From an uncultured Oscillibacter sp. (GTDB taxonomy: Bacteria; Bacillota; Clostridia; Oscillospirales; Oscillospiraceae): a stretch of DNA of 26,618 nt. Below the pieces are notes generated by a model. The model did not search any database, had not been told where the DNA came from, and saw nothing but the letters and a program-made list of their open reading frames with translations. The stretch is from positions 1 through 26,618 of the forward strand of contig CAMNAE010000001.1 in the NCBI GenBank assembly GCA_946530565.1. Reading direction: 5' to 3'. This document shows, piece after piece, positions 15,792 to 23,598 of this stretch. The translations under genes and the position numbers were made by a program. Each line of letters begins with the position of its first letter. Within the stretch, counting starts at the first letter, position 1.

Positions 15792-15836
15792 CTTCAACGC
15801 CTCCTTTTTCTGTCAACTTAATTTTTCACGCATATC

Positions 15837-15865
15837 ATTATAACCAACTCCCCCGCCCGCGTCAA
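15837..15865 (-). promoter_or_regulatory. SigA-type promoter of the DUF4340-regulator-kinase operon
   Basis: Minus strand: -35 TTGACG (15865-15860), 17-bp spacer, consensus -10 TATAAT (15842-15837). The start would be near 15830, about 39 nt before the ATG at 15791. Confidence 0.8.
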
Positions 15866-16019
15866 TTCCGGGAATTCGCAAAGCCGTTTGTCCCGCGGCC
15901 CGGGATTTTGTGTGCATTCATGTGCATCCCTGCGATCGGTGATCTGACGCAGCCCGGTCGCTGCCTGCAAAAAAAGTGCTGCTTCCGCTTACTTTCCAGT
16001 AGCGCCGAGGCGGGAAATG

Positions 16020-16028
16020 TGCTATAGT
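16020..16028 (+). promoter_or_regulatory. Extended -10 promoter of the zapA operon
   Basis: TGCTATAGT is an extended -10 element (TGn plus TATAGT). No convincing -35 lies 16-18 bp upstream. A start near 16035 would leave about 47 nt before zapA. The rest of 15866-16019 shows nothing I can name. Confidence 0.5.
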
Positions 16029-16081
16029 GATTCTGAATCAAGCTTTTGTAAACCCAAAACGACTGAAGGAGGCAGCAAACC

Positions 16082-16414
16082 ATGGCAAACAAGGTTCTCG
16101 TGACCATCGGCGGAGAGGAGTATCCTCTCGTTGCAGACGAGAGCGCCGCCTATATGCAGCGGGTGGGCGCCTATGTCAGTGACAAGATGGATGAGGTCAT
16201 CGCCGGATCCCGGGTCGGCCGCTTCGACGCCGCGATCCTCACCGCGCTGAATATCGCCGACGAGCTCTTCAAGCAGCAGCAGAGCGCAGAACAGCTCCGC
16301 GTGCAGATCAAGACCTATCTCGACGAGGCCGGAAAGGCCCAGAGCGAGGTCAGCGAGCTCAAGCGCGAGATCTTCCGTCTGCAGCAGAAGCTGGAGAAAC
16401 AGTCCCATGCCTGA
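16082..16414 (+). CDS. zapA: ZapA, FtsZ-ring-associated division protein
   Basis: ZapA bundles FtsZ filaments at the septum. The 110 residues start MANKVLVTIGGEEYPLVADESAAYMQRV, the beta-rich N-terminal head of the family. They continue with DKMDEVIAGSRVGRFDAAILTALNIADELF and end in a coiled coil (about 70-108) with heptad-like Leu/Glu/Lys. The length is typical. GGAGG lies 9 nt before the ATG. The gene overlaps the U32 gene by 8 nt, an arrangement conserved in many Clostridia. Confidence 0.92.
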   Translation: MANKVLVTIGGEEYPLVADESAAYMQRVGAYVSDKMDEVIAGSRVGRFDAAILTALNIADELFKQQQSAEQLRVQIKTYLDEAGKAQSEVSELKREIFRLQQKLEKQSHA

Positions 16415-18452
16415 GCTGCTCTCCCCTGCCGGCTCACCCGAGGCCCTGCGCGCCGCAGTGGAAAACGGCGCCGGGGCCGTTTATCTTGGTCTGGGCGGCT
16501 TCAACGCGCGCCGCAGCGCCAAAAACTTCACCTGGGACGATCTCGCCGCGGCGATCCCCTGGTGCCATGAGCGGGGCGCGCGCATCTTCCTCACGCTCAA
16601 TACGCTGCTCTCTGACCGCGAGCTCCCGGAAGCGCTTGAGATGGCCGAAAGAGCGGCAGCGCTCGGCGTTGACGCGGTGCTCGTGCAGGACTGGGGACTT
16701 CTGAAGCTCCTTCGCGAGGCACTGCCGTCTCTCCCGCTCCACGCCTCCACGCAGATGAGCATATTCACAAGCGGCGGCGCAAACGAGCTTGCGCGGGACG
16801 GCTGCGAGCGCATCGTGCTCGCGCGCGAGTGCTCCAAAGAAGACATCCGCACGATCATCGACCGCTGCCCCGCCGAGATCGAGATCTTCGCTCACGGCGC
16901 GCTTTGCATGTGCTACTCCGGCCAGTGCGCGCTCAGCGCGCTCATCGGCGGACGCTCCGGCAACCGCGGGCGCTGCGCGCAGCCCTGCCGCATGTGCTAC
17001 GGCATCGACGCGCCTGCCGCAAAGGCCCGGCCGCTGAGCCTGAAGGACTGCTCGATGGCCGGGCATCTCAAAGAGACCGAAGAGATCGGCGTCGCCTGCC
17101 TGAAACTCGAGGGCCGCATGAAGCGGGCCGAATATGTGGCAGTCGTGACCGGCATCTATGCAAAGCTGCTCGCCGAACAGCGCCTGCCGACGGCGCAGGA
17201 AGAGCGCGCGCTTGAAGACGCGTTCTCGCGCAGCGGCTTCACCGACAGCTACTGGCGCGGCAGACGCGGCGCCGGGATGTTCGGCGCCCGGCCCGAGGGC
17301 CAGCAGGACCCGAAGGAGCTCTTCGACACGGCGCGCGCAGCCTACGAAAAGGGCGGCATGCGAAAGGTCGGCATCTCCATGGATGCAGTCATTGACGCAG
17401 ACATGCCGGCAAGGCTCACCGTGCGTGACGATGCAGGCAACTGCTGCACTGTGAGCGGCCAGACGCCGGAGGCGGCGCGCAAGGTCCCCTTGAGCGAGGA
17501 GCAGGTGCGCACGCAGCTCACAAAGACCGGCGGCACCGCCTACCGCTGCGATCAGCTCAGCGTAACGCTCGCGCCGGGGCTCTCGCTTTCATCCGGCGCG
17601 CTCAATGCCCTGCGCCGCGACGCACTCTCAGCGCTCTCGGCGGCGCGCTGCACCGTGCCCGCACGTGCCCGGCACGCTCCCGCGCCGCTCCCCGCGCCGA
17701 TCGCGGCGCCGACTGAGCCGCAGTGGACGGTCTCGCTCAAGTCCCTCTCCCAGCTCTCACCCGACCTTCTGCGCCTGCCGATCGCGCGTCTTTTGCTCCC
17801 GCTCGAGGCCATTACAGAGCCGCTCCCCGCCTTCAGGGGGGCATACTGTGCCGTTTGGCCGCGCGTATGGCGCGACCGCGACGAGCCGGAATTAAAAAAG
17901 CGGCTCGCCCGCGCGAGGGAATACGGCGTCTCCGGTGTCTACCTCGGCAACATCGGCGCGCTTGCGCCCACCGAAGACTGCGGCCTCGATCGCTTCGGCG
18001 ACTACGGGCTCAACATCTTCAACGGCCGCGCACTGGATTATCTTGCCGGGAAGGGTCTCGCCTCGGCCACGCTCTCGTTTGAGCTGCGCGGAAAGCAGAT
18101 CCGTGAGATGTCCAAGTGCCTCCCGACCGAGACGCTCGTCTACGGCCGGCTGCCCGCGATGCTCTGCGAGAACCTGCCGCACGCCGCGGCGCCGGGTCAG
18201 TCATTGCGCGACCGCACCGGTGCCGCCTTCCCGATCATGGCCGCCTTCGGCGGTCGCTGTGAGATCGAGAACAGCCGGCCGCTGTATCTTGCGGACAGGC
18301 CGGAGCTTCAAAGTCTCGGCCTGCACTTCCTGCGTCTGCGCTTTACGACCGAGACAGCCGCTGACTGCGCGGCGATCGCCCGCGCCTGCCTCGCAGGCGA
18401 GCCGCCCCGCGGCACGTTCACAAGAGGCTTGTTCGAGCGCGGCGTGGAGTGA
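16407..18452 (+). CDS. Peptidase U32-family RNA hydroxylase (RlhA-type, U32 plus DUF3656)
   Basis: The 681 residues start PELLSPAGSPEALRAAVENGAGAVYLGL, the U32 opening. The U32 signature is complete: EIFAHGALCMCYSGQCALSAL, then GRSGNRGRCAQPCRMCY, giving the cysteine set thought to hold an iron-sulfur cluster. A long C-terminal half (about 300-681) corresponds to DUF3656 plus a closing domain. That size and architecture match RlhA, which hydroxylates 23S rRNA C2501 using prephenate-derived chemistry. The shorter TrhP (tRNA) lacks DUF3656. Despite the family name, protease activity is doubtful. The ATG at 16407 lies within the end of zapA. The target assignment is inference from domain layout. 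Confidence 0.85.
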   Translation: MPELLSPAGSPEALRAAVENGAGAVYLGLGGFNARRSAKNFTWDDLAAAIPWCHERGARIFLTLNTLLSDRELPEALEMAERAAALGVDAVLVQDWGLLKLLREALPSLPLHASTQMSIFTSGGANELARDGCERIVLARECSKEDIRTIIDRCPAEIEIFAHGALCMCYSGQCALSALIGGRSGNRGRCAQPCRMCYGIDAPAAKARPLSLKDCSMAGHLKETEEIGVACLKLEGRMKRAEYVAVVTGIYAKLLAEQRLPTAQEERALEDAFSRSGFTDSYWRGRRGAGMFGARPEGQQDPKELFDTARAAYEKGGMRKVGISMDAVIDADMPARLTVRDDAGNCCTVSGQTPEAARKVPLSEEQVRTQLTKTGGTAYRCDQLSVTLAPGLSLSSGALNALRRDALSALSAARCTVPARARHAPAPLPAPIAAPTEPQWTVSLKSLSQLSPDLLRLPIARLLLPLEAITEPLPAFRGAYCAVWPRVWRDRDEPELKKRLARAREYGVSGVYLGNIGALAPTEDCGLDRFGDYGLNIFNGRALDYLAGKGLASATLSFELRGKQIREMSKCLPTETLVYGRLPAMLCENLPHAAAPGQSLRDRTGAAFPIMAAFGGRCEIENSRPLYLADRPELQSLGLHFLRLRFTTETAADCAAIARACLAGEPPRGTFTRGLFERGVE

Positions 18453-18514
18453 GCGTGGCTTCTGCCCCTCGCCCCTGATCATGATCCCTAATCCCTGCTC
18501 TCTGGAGATACACT

Positions 18515-18943
18515 ATGGAACTCAAGATCAAATACTTCACCGACGGACTGGATCCCCTGTGTTATGTGGCGGGGAAATCCGACTGGATCGACCTGCACTG
18601 CGCCGAAACGATCACGCTGCACGCGGGCGAGGCGCGTCTTCTGCCGCTCGGCGTCGCGATCGCCCTGCCCGAGGGCTATGAGGCGATCGTCGCGCCCAGG
18701 AGCTCGACCTTCCTGCGCTACGGGCTTTTGATGTCGAACTCGGTCGGTGTTGTCGACAACACCTACTGCGGCGACAACGACCAGTGGCACATGCCGGTCT
18801 ACGCCACGCGCGACGTGACGATCGAAAAGAACACGCGCATCTGCCAGTTCCGCATTTTAAAGAGCCAGCCGACGCTCAGCTTCAAGGTCGTCGAGCATCT
18901 CTCCGGACCCGACCGCGGCGGCTTCGGCTCAACAGGGCGGTGA
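18515..18943 (+). CDS. dut: dUTP diphosphatase
   Basis: The enzyme hydrolyses dUTP to dUMP, keeping uracil out of DNA. Its 142 residues show the trimeric dUTPase motifs: SDWIDL (motif 1, the Firmicutes variant), APRSST (motif 2), NSVGVVDNTYCGDND (motif 3), NTRICQFRIL (motif 4) and RGGFGSTG (motif 5, the C-terminal arm that closes the site). The length is normal. GGAGA precedes the ATG. It lies 62 nt after the U32 gene and 5 nt before maf, which fits a nucleotide-sanitation pair. Confidence 0.92.
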   Translation: MELKIKYFTDGLDPLCYVAGKSDWIDLHCAETITLHAGEARLLPLGVAIALPEGYEAIVAPRSSTFLRYGLLMSNSVGVVDNTYCGDNDQWHMPVYATRDVTIEKNTRICQFRILKSQPTLSFKVVEHLSGPDRGGFGSTGR

Positions 18944-18948
18944 CGGAC

Positions 18949-19545
18949 ATGATCCTGACGAATCCCGCGATCCGCCGCATCGTGCTCTGCTCCGGCTCGC
19001 CCCGGCGCCGTGAGCTTTTACAGCAGGTCGGCCTTACGGACTTCGATATCCGCGTCCCCGACGCCGACGAGCACTTCCCGGACGCGCTCGACCCCGCCCT
19101 GATCGTGCAGCACATCTCCGAAAACAAGGCCGCCGCCGCGCGGAAGCTCTGCCGCGACGACGAACTCTTCATCACCGCCGACACGATGGTCTTTCTGGAC
19201 GATCTGCGCCTCGGGAAGCCCCACAGCGAAGAAGAGGCGCGTGAGATGCTCCGCTCGCTCTCGGGCAGGAGCCATCACGTGCTCACGGGCGTTTCCGTTG
19301 GCCTCGGCGATCAGCTCCGCACCGAGGTCGATTCCACCGAGGTTCACTTCCGCACGCTGAGCGAGGAGCAGATCACGCGCTACATCGCAAGCGGCGAGCC
19401 GATGGACAAGGCCGGCGCCTATGGCATCCAGGGCCTCGGCGCGCTGCTCGTCACGGCGATCGTCGGCGACTACAGCAACGTCGTGGGTCTGCCGCTGCTG
19501 CGGCTCGGGCGCATGCTCTCTTACTTCGGCGTCGTGCTTTTGTGA
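18949..19545 (+). CDS. maf: Maf-family nucleoside triphosphate pyrophosphatase
   Basis: Maf proteins hydrolyse dTTP/UTP or modified nucleotides and delay septation when overexpressed. The 198 residues show LCSGSPRRRELLQQVG (substrate loop), ITADTMVFLDDLRLGKP (catalytic Asp), MLRSLSGRSHHVLTGV and DKAGAYGIQGLGALLV, all family hallmarks. The ATG at 18949 gives the expected N-terminus, but its ribosome site (GGTGACGG) is weak. It probably relies on coupling to dut, whose stop is 5 nt upstream. Confidence 0.92.
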   Translation: MILTNPAIRRIVLCSGSPRRRELLQQVGLTDFDIRVPDADEHFPDALDPALIVQHISENKAAAARKLCRDDELFITADTMVFLDDLRLGKPHSEEEAREMLRSLSGRSHHVLTGVSVGLGDQLRTEVDSTEVHFRTLSEEQITRYIASGEPMDKAGAYGIQGLGALLVTAIVGDYSNVVGLPLLRLGRMLSYFGVVLL

Positions 19546-19623
19546 ACCCCGCCTCGATAGAGCCATTCGATCAAATGAATATACTGATTTCAAATAAAAC
19601 CCTTGCATTTCAAGCGTTATAAG

Positions 19624-19759
19624 CGCAGCAGTACTGCAAAGCGCGCGGCGTGAGCCACGCGCGAGATCGGTATTGCACGGCTTCTTCAAGGCACCTTGGC
19701 GCCTTTGAGAAGTGAGCTTTTTAAGCTCACAGGCAGTCAAACGATTTTCAATCGTTTGA
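19624..19759 (+). other. Array of five palindromic or hairpin elements upstream of mreC
   Basis: In order: the 10-bp palindrome GCAGTACTGC (19628-19637); a hairpin CGC-G-GCGTG/CACGC-GCG (19644-19663) with one bulge; an imperfect 12-position stem 19681-19692 with 19701-19712; a perfect 8-bp stem GTGAGCTT/AAGCTCAC with TTT loop (19712-19730); and a perfect 10-bp stem TCAAACGATT/AATCGTTTGA with TTC loop (19737-19759). None is followed by a T-run, so they do not look like terminators. A lone -10-like TATACT at 19580-19585 could place them in a transcribed mreC leader. The identity is unknown. Confidence 0.65.
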
Positions 19760-19796
19760 TTGAAGATTAGTATTACGAGAGGAGGGCGCGGGACTT

Positions 19797-20636
19797 TTGA
19801 AAGACTTTTTCAAGCAATACGGCATTTGGATCCTCGCGGCCGCGGCGGCGCTTTCGCTGCTGCTCGCCGCCTCGTCGCTGCTGCCCTTCACCTCGCCGCT
19901 CAAGGATCTCGAGGGCATTTTGTTCTCGCCGATCCGCTCCGGCGCGGGGGCCGTCGCCGACTGGTTCAACGAGCGTCAGACCGGGCGCCAGACCGTGCAG
20001 CAGCTGCGTGAGGAGAACGCCGCGCTCAGGCGCCGGCTGGCCGAGATGGAGGCCGCTGTGCGCCAGGCGGAGACCGACAGCGATGAAAACACACGCCTGC
20101 GTGAGCTTTTGAACTTCGTTCAGCGCCGCCGTGACCTGAGCGACCTGGAGCCTGCCCGCGTGACCGAGCACGCCGTAACGAACTGGAGCGAGACACTGAC
20201 GCTCGACCGCGGCTCGTCCTCCGGCATCGAGCTGAATGACTGCGTGCTCGACGACACCGGCGCACTGGTCGGCTTCGTGACCGAGCTCGGCTACAACTGG
20301 AGCACGGTCACGACGCTGGTCGACACCGAGACCTCGCTCGGCGCGCGCGTTTACCGCACGGGTGAGCTCGGTGTCGCCGTTGGCGATTTTTCCCTGATGC
20401 AGTCCGGGCTCATGCGCATGGACTACCTCTCGGCCGAGAGCCTTCTGACCGCGGGCGACCTCGTCGTCACCTCCGGTCTCGGCGGTTATCTCCCCCCTGA
20501 GGTCGTGATCGGCTCGATCCTTGAGCTCCGGCTCGACGAGGGCGGCGCTTCGGCCTCTGCGATCATCCAGCCCGCCGCTGATTTTGACTCTCTCGTACAG
20601 GTGTTCGTTTTGAAATCCTTTGAGATCATCACATAA
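19797..20636 (+). CDS. mreC: MreC, rod-shape-determining protein
   Basis: MreC is the periplasmic scaffold that activates PBP2-RodA in the elongasome. The 279 residues have one N-terminal membrane helix (about 10-32), a coiled coil (about 60-105, QQLREENAALRRRLAEMEAAVRQ in part) and the two-lobed beta domain with VTNWSETLTLDRGSSSGI, DCVLDDTGALVGFVTELG and a late GDLVVTSGLGGYLPPEVVIG. The start is TTG at 19797, 10 nt after a strong GGAGGG; no ATG is better placed. mreD follows after 50 nt. No mreB lies upstream, unlike the classical mreBCD order. Confidence 0.92.
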   Translation: MKDFFKQYGIWILAAAAALSLLLAASSLLPFTSPLKDLEGILFSPIRSGAGAVADWFNERQTGRQTVQQLREENAALRRRLAEMEAAVRQAETDSDENTRLRELLNFVQRRRDLSDLEPARVTEHAVTNWSETLTLDRGSSSGIELNDCVLDDTGALVGFVTELGYNWSTVTTLVDTETSLGARVYRTGELGVAVGDFSLMQSGLMRMDYLSAESLLTAGDLVVTSGLGGYLPPEVVIGSILELRLDEGGASASAIIQPAADFDSLVQVFVLKSFEIIT

Positions 20637-20686
20637 GCGATTTCTTTCACAGCGTGTAAAACATATCAAAAGGGGGGTGCGCGCAT

Positions 20687-21199
20687 ATGCCGTCACGCGG
20701 CGAGACGATCCGAAAATGGCTGCTCTACGGCCTGAGTGCGCTCCTGCTTGCCATCGTGCAGCTCGCGCTTTTGCAGCGTATCCGGCTCTTTGGCGTGATC
20801 CCCTTTGTCTGGCCGCTGCTTGCGCTGATCCCCGCCTCTTACGAGGGGCCGCTCGGCGGGGGAATTTTCGCCCTCGCCTGCGGCGTCGTCTGCGATCTGC
20901 TGCTGCCCTCGCCCATCCCCTGCCTCTATACGCTTGTTTTCCCGCTTGCGGCGATCCTGACCGCTTTTCTCGCCGTTCCGCTCCGCTCCGGCATCTCCTG
21001 CTCGCTGCTCTCCGCGGTCCTGGGCTTTGCACTCATCGATCTTGTACGTTTTCTCACGCTTCGGGCCTACCCCGAGGTCTTTTTATCCGTTGCGGTCCGT
21101 GAGCTTTTGATCACGCTGCCGCTGTGCATTCCGGTCACGCTGCTCTATGCCGCCATTTACCGCCGCACCCACGAAAACGACAGCAGGAGGCCCATATGA
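20687..21199 (+). CDS. mreD: MreD, rod-shape-determining membrane protein
   Basis: The 170 residues contain about five hydrophobic helices, starting at IRKWLLYGLSALLLAIVQLALL and ending TLPLCIPVTLLYAAIYRR. The acidic-glycine loop YEGPLGGGIFALACGVVCDLLL is typical of MreD. The ATG at 20687 follows AGGGGGG. The gene overlaps the PBP gene as ATGA. Family assignment rests on topology and on sitting between mreC and the PBP. Confidence 0.88.
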   Translation: MPSRGETIRKWLLYGLSALLLAIVQLALLQRIRLFGVIPFVWPLLALIPASYEGPLGGGIFALACGVVCDLLLPSPIPCLYTLVFPLAAILTAFLAVPLRSGISCSLLSAVLGFALIDLVRFLTLRAYPEVFLSVAVRELLITLPLCIPVTLLYAAIYRRTHENDSRRPI

Positions 21200-23361
21200 T
21201 GCTGACGAAACCGGCTTTTCGCACCGCCTTTCTCGGCGCGCTTCTCGGCTCTGTGCTGCTGCTCTACGGCGGCATTCTCTACCGCACGCAGATCCTGCAG
21301 CACGACTACTACACCCAGCAGTCCGAGCGCACGATCGCGACGGCCGAGACGATCAACGCCGCCCGCGGCGTCATCACCGACCGGAACGGCAAGGTGCTCG
21401 TCACGAACCGCTCCACCTATGCAATGACCTTTGACGCCTCGCGTTTCAGCGACGACGCCGCGCGCAATAAAGCGGTCGCCCGCCTTACGGCGCTGCTCAG
21501 GTCCCAGGGCATCTCCTGGACCGATTCGCTCCCGATCAGCCGCAGCGCCCCCTTTACCTACACCCTGCCGACCGATTCCACCGCAGGCCGCTCCCGTCTC
21601 TTTTTATACCTCGTGTCGCTGAGCGAGGCAAAACGCCGCCTCGGCGACTACCTGAGCGCCCACCCGGAAGAAGTAGGGCTCGATATGACTGCCACGACCG
21701 ATGAGCTCATCGAGGCGGTGACCGCCGAGAAGCTGACGCCGGATTTCCTGGCCAAAGCCTCTCTCTCGGCAAACGACGTGATGGGTCTCATGCGTTCAGC
21801 CTTCGGGATCGACGAAGCGTGCACCGACCTGGTCGCGCGGGATATCGCCGGCATCCGCTATGAGCTCGCGCTGCGTTCTCTCGGCACCAATACCGCCTAT
21901 GTCATGGCCGAAGATCTCTCCCCCGAGCTCATCACGATGCTCTCCGACGGCAACTTTGAAGGGGCCAAGGTGATCGCCTCGACCGAGCGCGAGTACCGCA
22001 CCTCCTCCGCCGCGCACATCCTCGGCAGCGTGTCGCGCATCTGGGCCGAGGAGCTTGCGGACCTGAAGGAAAAGGGCTACGACGGCGAGGACTGGATCGG
22101 CCGCGACGGCGTTGAGGCTGCCTTCGAAGACTACCTGCGCGGCATCGACGGACGGCGCGTCGTCTCAACGAATACCGACGGCAAGATCACAGGCGTCTAT
22201 TACACCACGGAATCCCAGCCCGGCAACACCGTTGCGCTCACGCTCGACATCGGCCTGCAGGAGACGACCGAGGCGATCCTGCGGGAGACCGTCGAATCGA
22301 TGAACGCGCAGGACGGGCTCGAGACCCGCGGCGCCGGCGCCGCGATTATCCGCATCGGCACCGGAGAGGTGCTCGCGCTGCCTACCTGCCCGACCTATGA
22401 CCCCGCCACCTACCGCAGCAGCATCAATGAGCTCTCGGCGGATCCCGCCGCGCCGCTCTTCAACCGCGCGACGCAGGGCCGCTATCCCCCGGGCTCGACG
22501 TTCAAAATGCTCACCGCCGTCGCCGCGCTCGAAGAGGGCGTTGTCACCGCGAGCGAGACAGTGCGCGACACGGGCCGCTGGTACTATCCCGACATGGTGG
22601 CCGGTGCCGCTCCCTGGGGCGCGTGGTGCTGGAACCACTCCGGCCACGGCCGCGTCAATGTGATCGACGCGATCCGTGTCTCCTGCAACTATTTCTTCTA
22701 TGAGATGGGCTACCGTCTCGGCATCGACCGGATCGACCAGTACGCCGAAGCCTTCGGGCTCGGGCAGAAGACCGGCATCGAGATCAGCGAGGACGCCGGC
22801 GTGCTCGCTAGTCCTGCGAACACCGAGGCGCACGGCGGGGTCTGGTACGGCGGCAACACGGTCATGGCCGCGATCGGTCAGTCTGACCACCTGTTCACCC
22901 CGCTCCAGCTCGCAAATTACATCGCGACGCTCGTCGACGGCGGAAATCACCGTCCGGCGCATCTTTTAAAAGAGGTCCGCCGCTATGATAACTCCGGGAT
23001 CGTCGCTGTCGGTGATACCGCGCCGATGAACATCGTTCCCATGCGTGAAGAGACCCGCGCCGCCGTCATGGAGGGCATGCGCCAGGTCGCGACGGTCACG
23101 CTGAAATCGAGCTTCAAAGACTGCATCGTCACAGCCGGCGCCAAGACCGGTACCGCGCAGGTGAATCTTGCCGAAAAGAACAACGGTGTCTTCGTCTGCT
23201 TTGCGCCCTATGAGGATCCCGAGATCGCTCTGGCACTCGTGATCGAAAAGGGCGGCTCCGGCAGCGCCCTTGCCTCCACCGCAGTCAGGATGCTAAACGC
23301 CTATTTTGAGGCCGGCGGTGAGACCTCCGCGGTCACCGGAGAGAACACGCTCATGCCGTGA
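21196..23361 (+). CDS. mrdA: Class B penicillin-binding protein (PBP2/MrdA-type transpeptidase)
   Basis: The enzyme cross-links peptidoglycan during elongation. The 721 residues comprise a short cytosolic start, one membrane helix (about 9-27), an N-terminal dimerisation/pedestal region with NAARGVITDRNGKVLVTN and a transpeptidase domain. The active-site motifs are complete: S434-TFK (PPGSTFKM), S496-CN and K650-TG. ATG codons at 21196 and 21199 both follow AGGAGG (5 and 8 nt); the first forms the ATGA overlap with mreD. With mreC and mreD it forms the elongasome set. The strong parS-centred palindrome 23 nt after the stop may also act as transcription end. Confidence 0.93.
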   Translation: MMLTKPAFRTAFLGALLGSVLLLYGGILYRTQILQHDYYTQQSERTIATAETINAARGVITDRNGKVLVTNRSTYAMTFDASRFSDDAARNKAVARLTALLRSQGISWTDSLPISRSAPFTYTLPTDSTAGRSRLFLYLVSLSEAKRRLGDYLSAHPEEVGLDMTATTDELIEAVTAEKLTPDFLAKASLSANDVMGLMRSAFGIDEACTDLVARDIAGIRYELALRSLGTNTAYVMAEDLSPELITMLSDGNFEGAKVIASTEREYRTSSAAHILGSVSRIWAEELADLKEKGYDGEDWIGRDGVEAAFEDYLRGIDGRRVVSTNTDGKITGVYYTTESQPGNTVALTLDIGLQETTEAILRETVESMNAQDGLETRGAGAAIIRIGTGEVLALPTCPTYDPATYRSSINELSADPAAPLFNRATQGRYPPGSTFKMLTAVAALEEGVVTASETVRDTGRWYYPDMVAGAAPWGAWCWNHSGHGRVNVIDAIRVSCNYFFYEMGYRLGIDRIDQYAEAFGLGQKTGIEISEDAGVLASPANTEAHGGVWYGGNTVMAAIGQSDHLFTPLQLANYIATLVDGGNHRPAHLLKEVRRYDNSGIVAVGDTAPMNIVPMREETRAAVMEGMRQVATVTLKSSFKDCIVTAGAKTGTAQVNLAEKNNGVFVCFAPYEDPEIALALVIEKGGSGSALASTAVRMLNAYFEAGGETSAVTGENTLMP

Positions 23362-23383
23362 TTTATCAGAAGCGAACAATCAT

Positions 23384-23435
23384 AAATCATAAGCGGAGCA
23401 TTGTTTCACGTGAAACAATGCTCCGCTTATGATTT
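23384..23435. other. parS site 1, inside a 52-bp perfect palindrome
   Basis: TGTTTCACGTGAAACA at 23402-23417 is the canonical Firmicutes parS, the ParB binding site. Perfect dyad symmetry continues 18 bp further on each side, to 23384 and 23435. It lies between the PBP gene and parA. Confidence 0.95.
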
Positions 23436-23445
23436 GTCTTGTCCT

Positions 23446-23471
23446 GAACATGTTTCACGTGAAACATGTTC
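23446..23471. other. parS site 2, inside a 26-bp perfect palindrome
   Basis: A second exact parS (23451-23466) is extended by GAACA/TGTTC on each side. Its centre is 49 bp from that of site 1, and it sits about 75 bp upstream of the parA promoter. Confidence 0.95.
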
Positions 23472-23540
23472 ACTGCCGATAAAATTTCTCATTCCCGACT
23501 TCTCATCCCTATTTTTTTGACATTCTTTCCCGTTTTGCGC

Positions 23541-23569
23541 TTGTAACCGCGCGTTATCAATGGTATAAT
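23541..23569 (+). promoter_or_regulatory. SigA-type promoter of parA-parB
   Basis: -35 TTGTAA (23541-23546), 17-bp spacer, consensus -10 TATAAT (23564-23569). The start near 23576 leaves about 20 nt before the coding region. The two nearby parS sites could allow ParB spreading to repress it. Confidence 0.7.
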
Positions 23570-23598
23570 GATTTGCTTGATGTTAAGGAGGCGGGATG

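Noticed and set aside
18455..18510. Regulatory repeat between the U32 gene and dut (CCCTGATCATGATCCCTAATCCCTG)
   Set aside because: The short degenerate CCCT/ATC repeats do not form a convincing hairpin or operator; probably spacer sequence.
18541..18610. Damaged dUTPase motif 1 (SDWIDL instead of AGxDL)
   Set aside because: The SDWIDL form recurs in the Clostridia dUTPase subgroup as I know it, and all other motifs are intact.
23485..23515. Another copy of the S23-cassette repeat (TCTCATTCCC...CTTCTCATCCC)
   Set aside because: Only a loose pyrimidine-rich resemblance, with no inverted partner and no S23 gene nearby.
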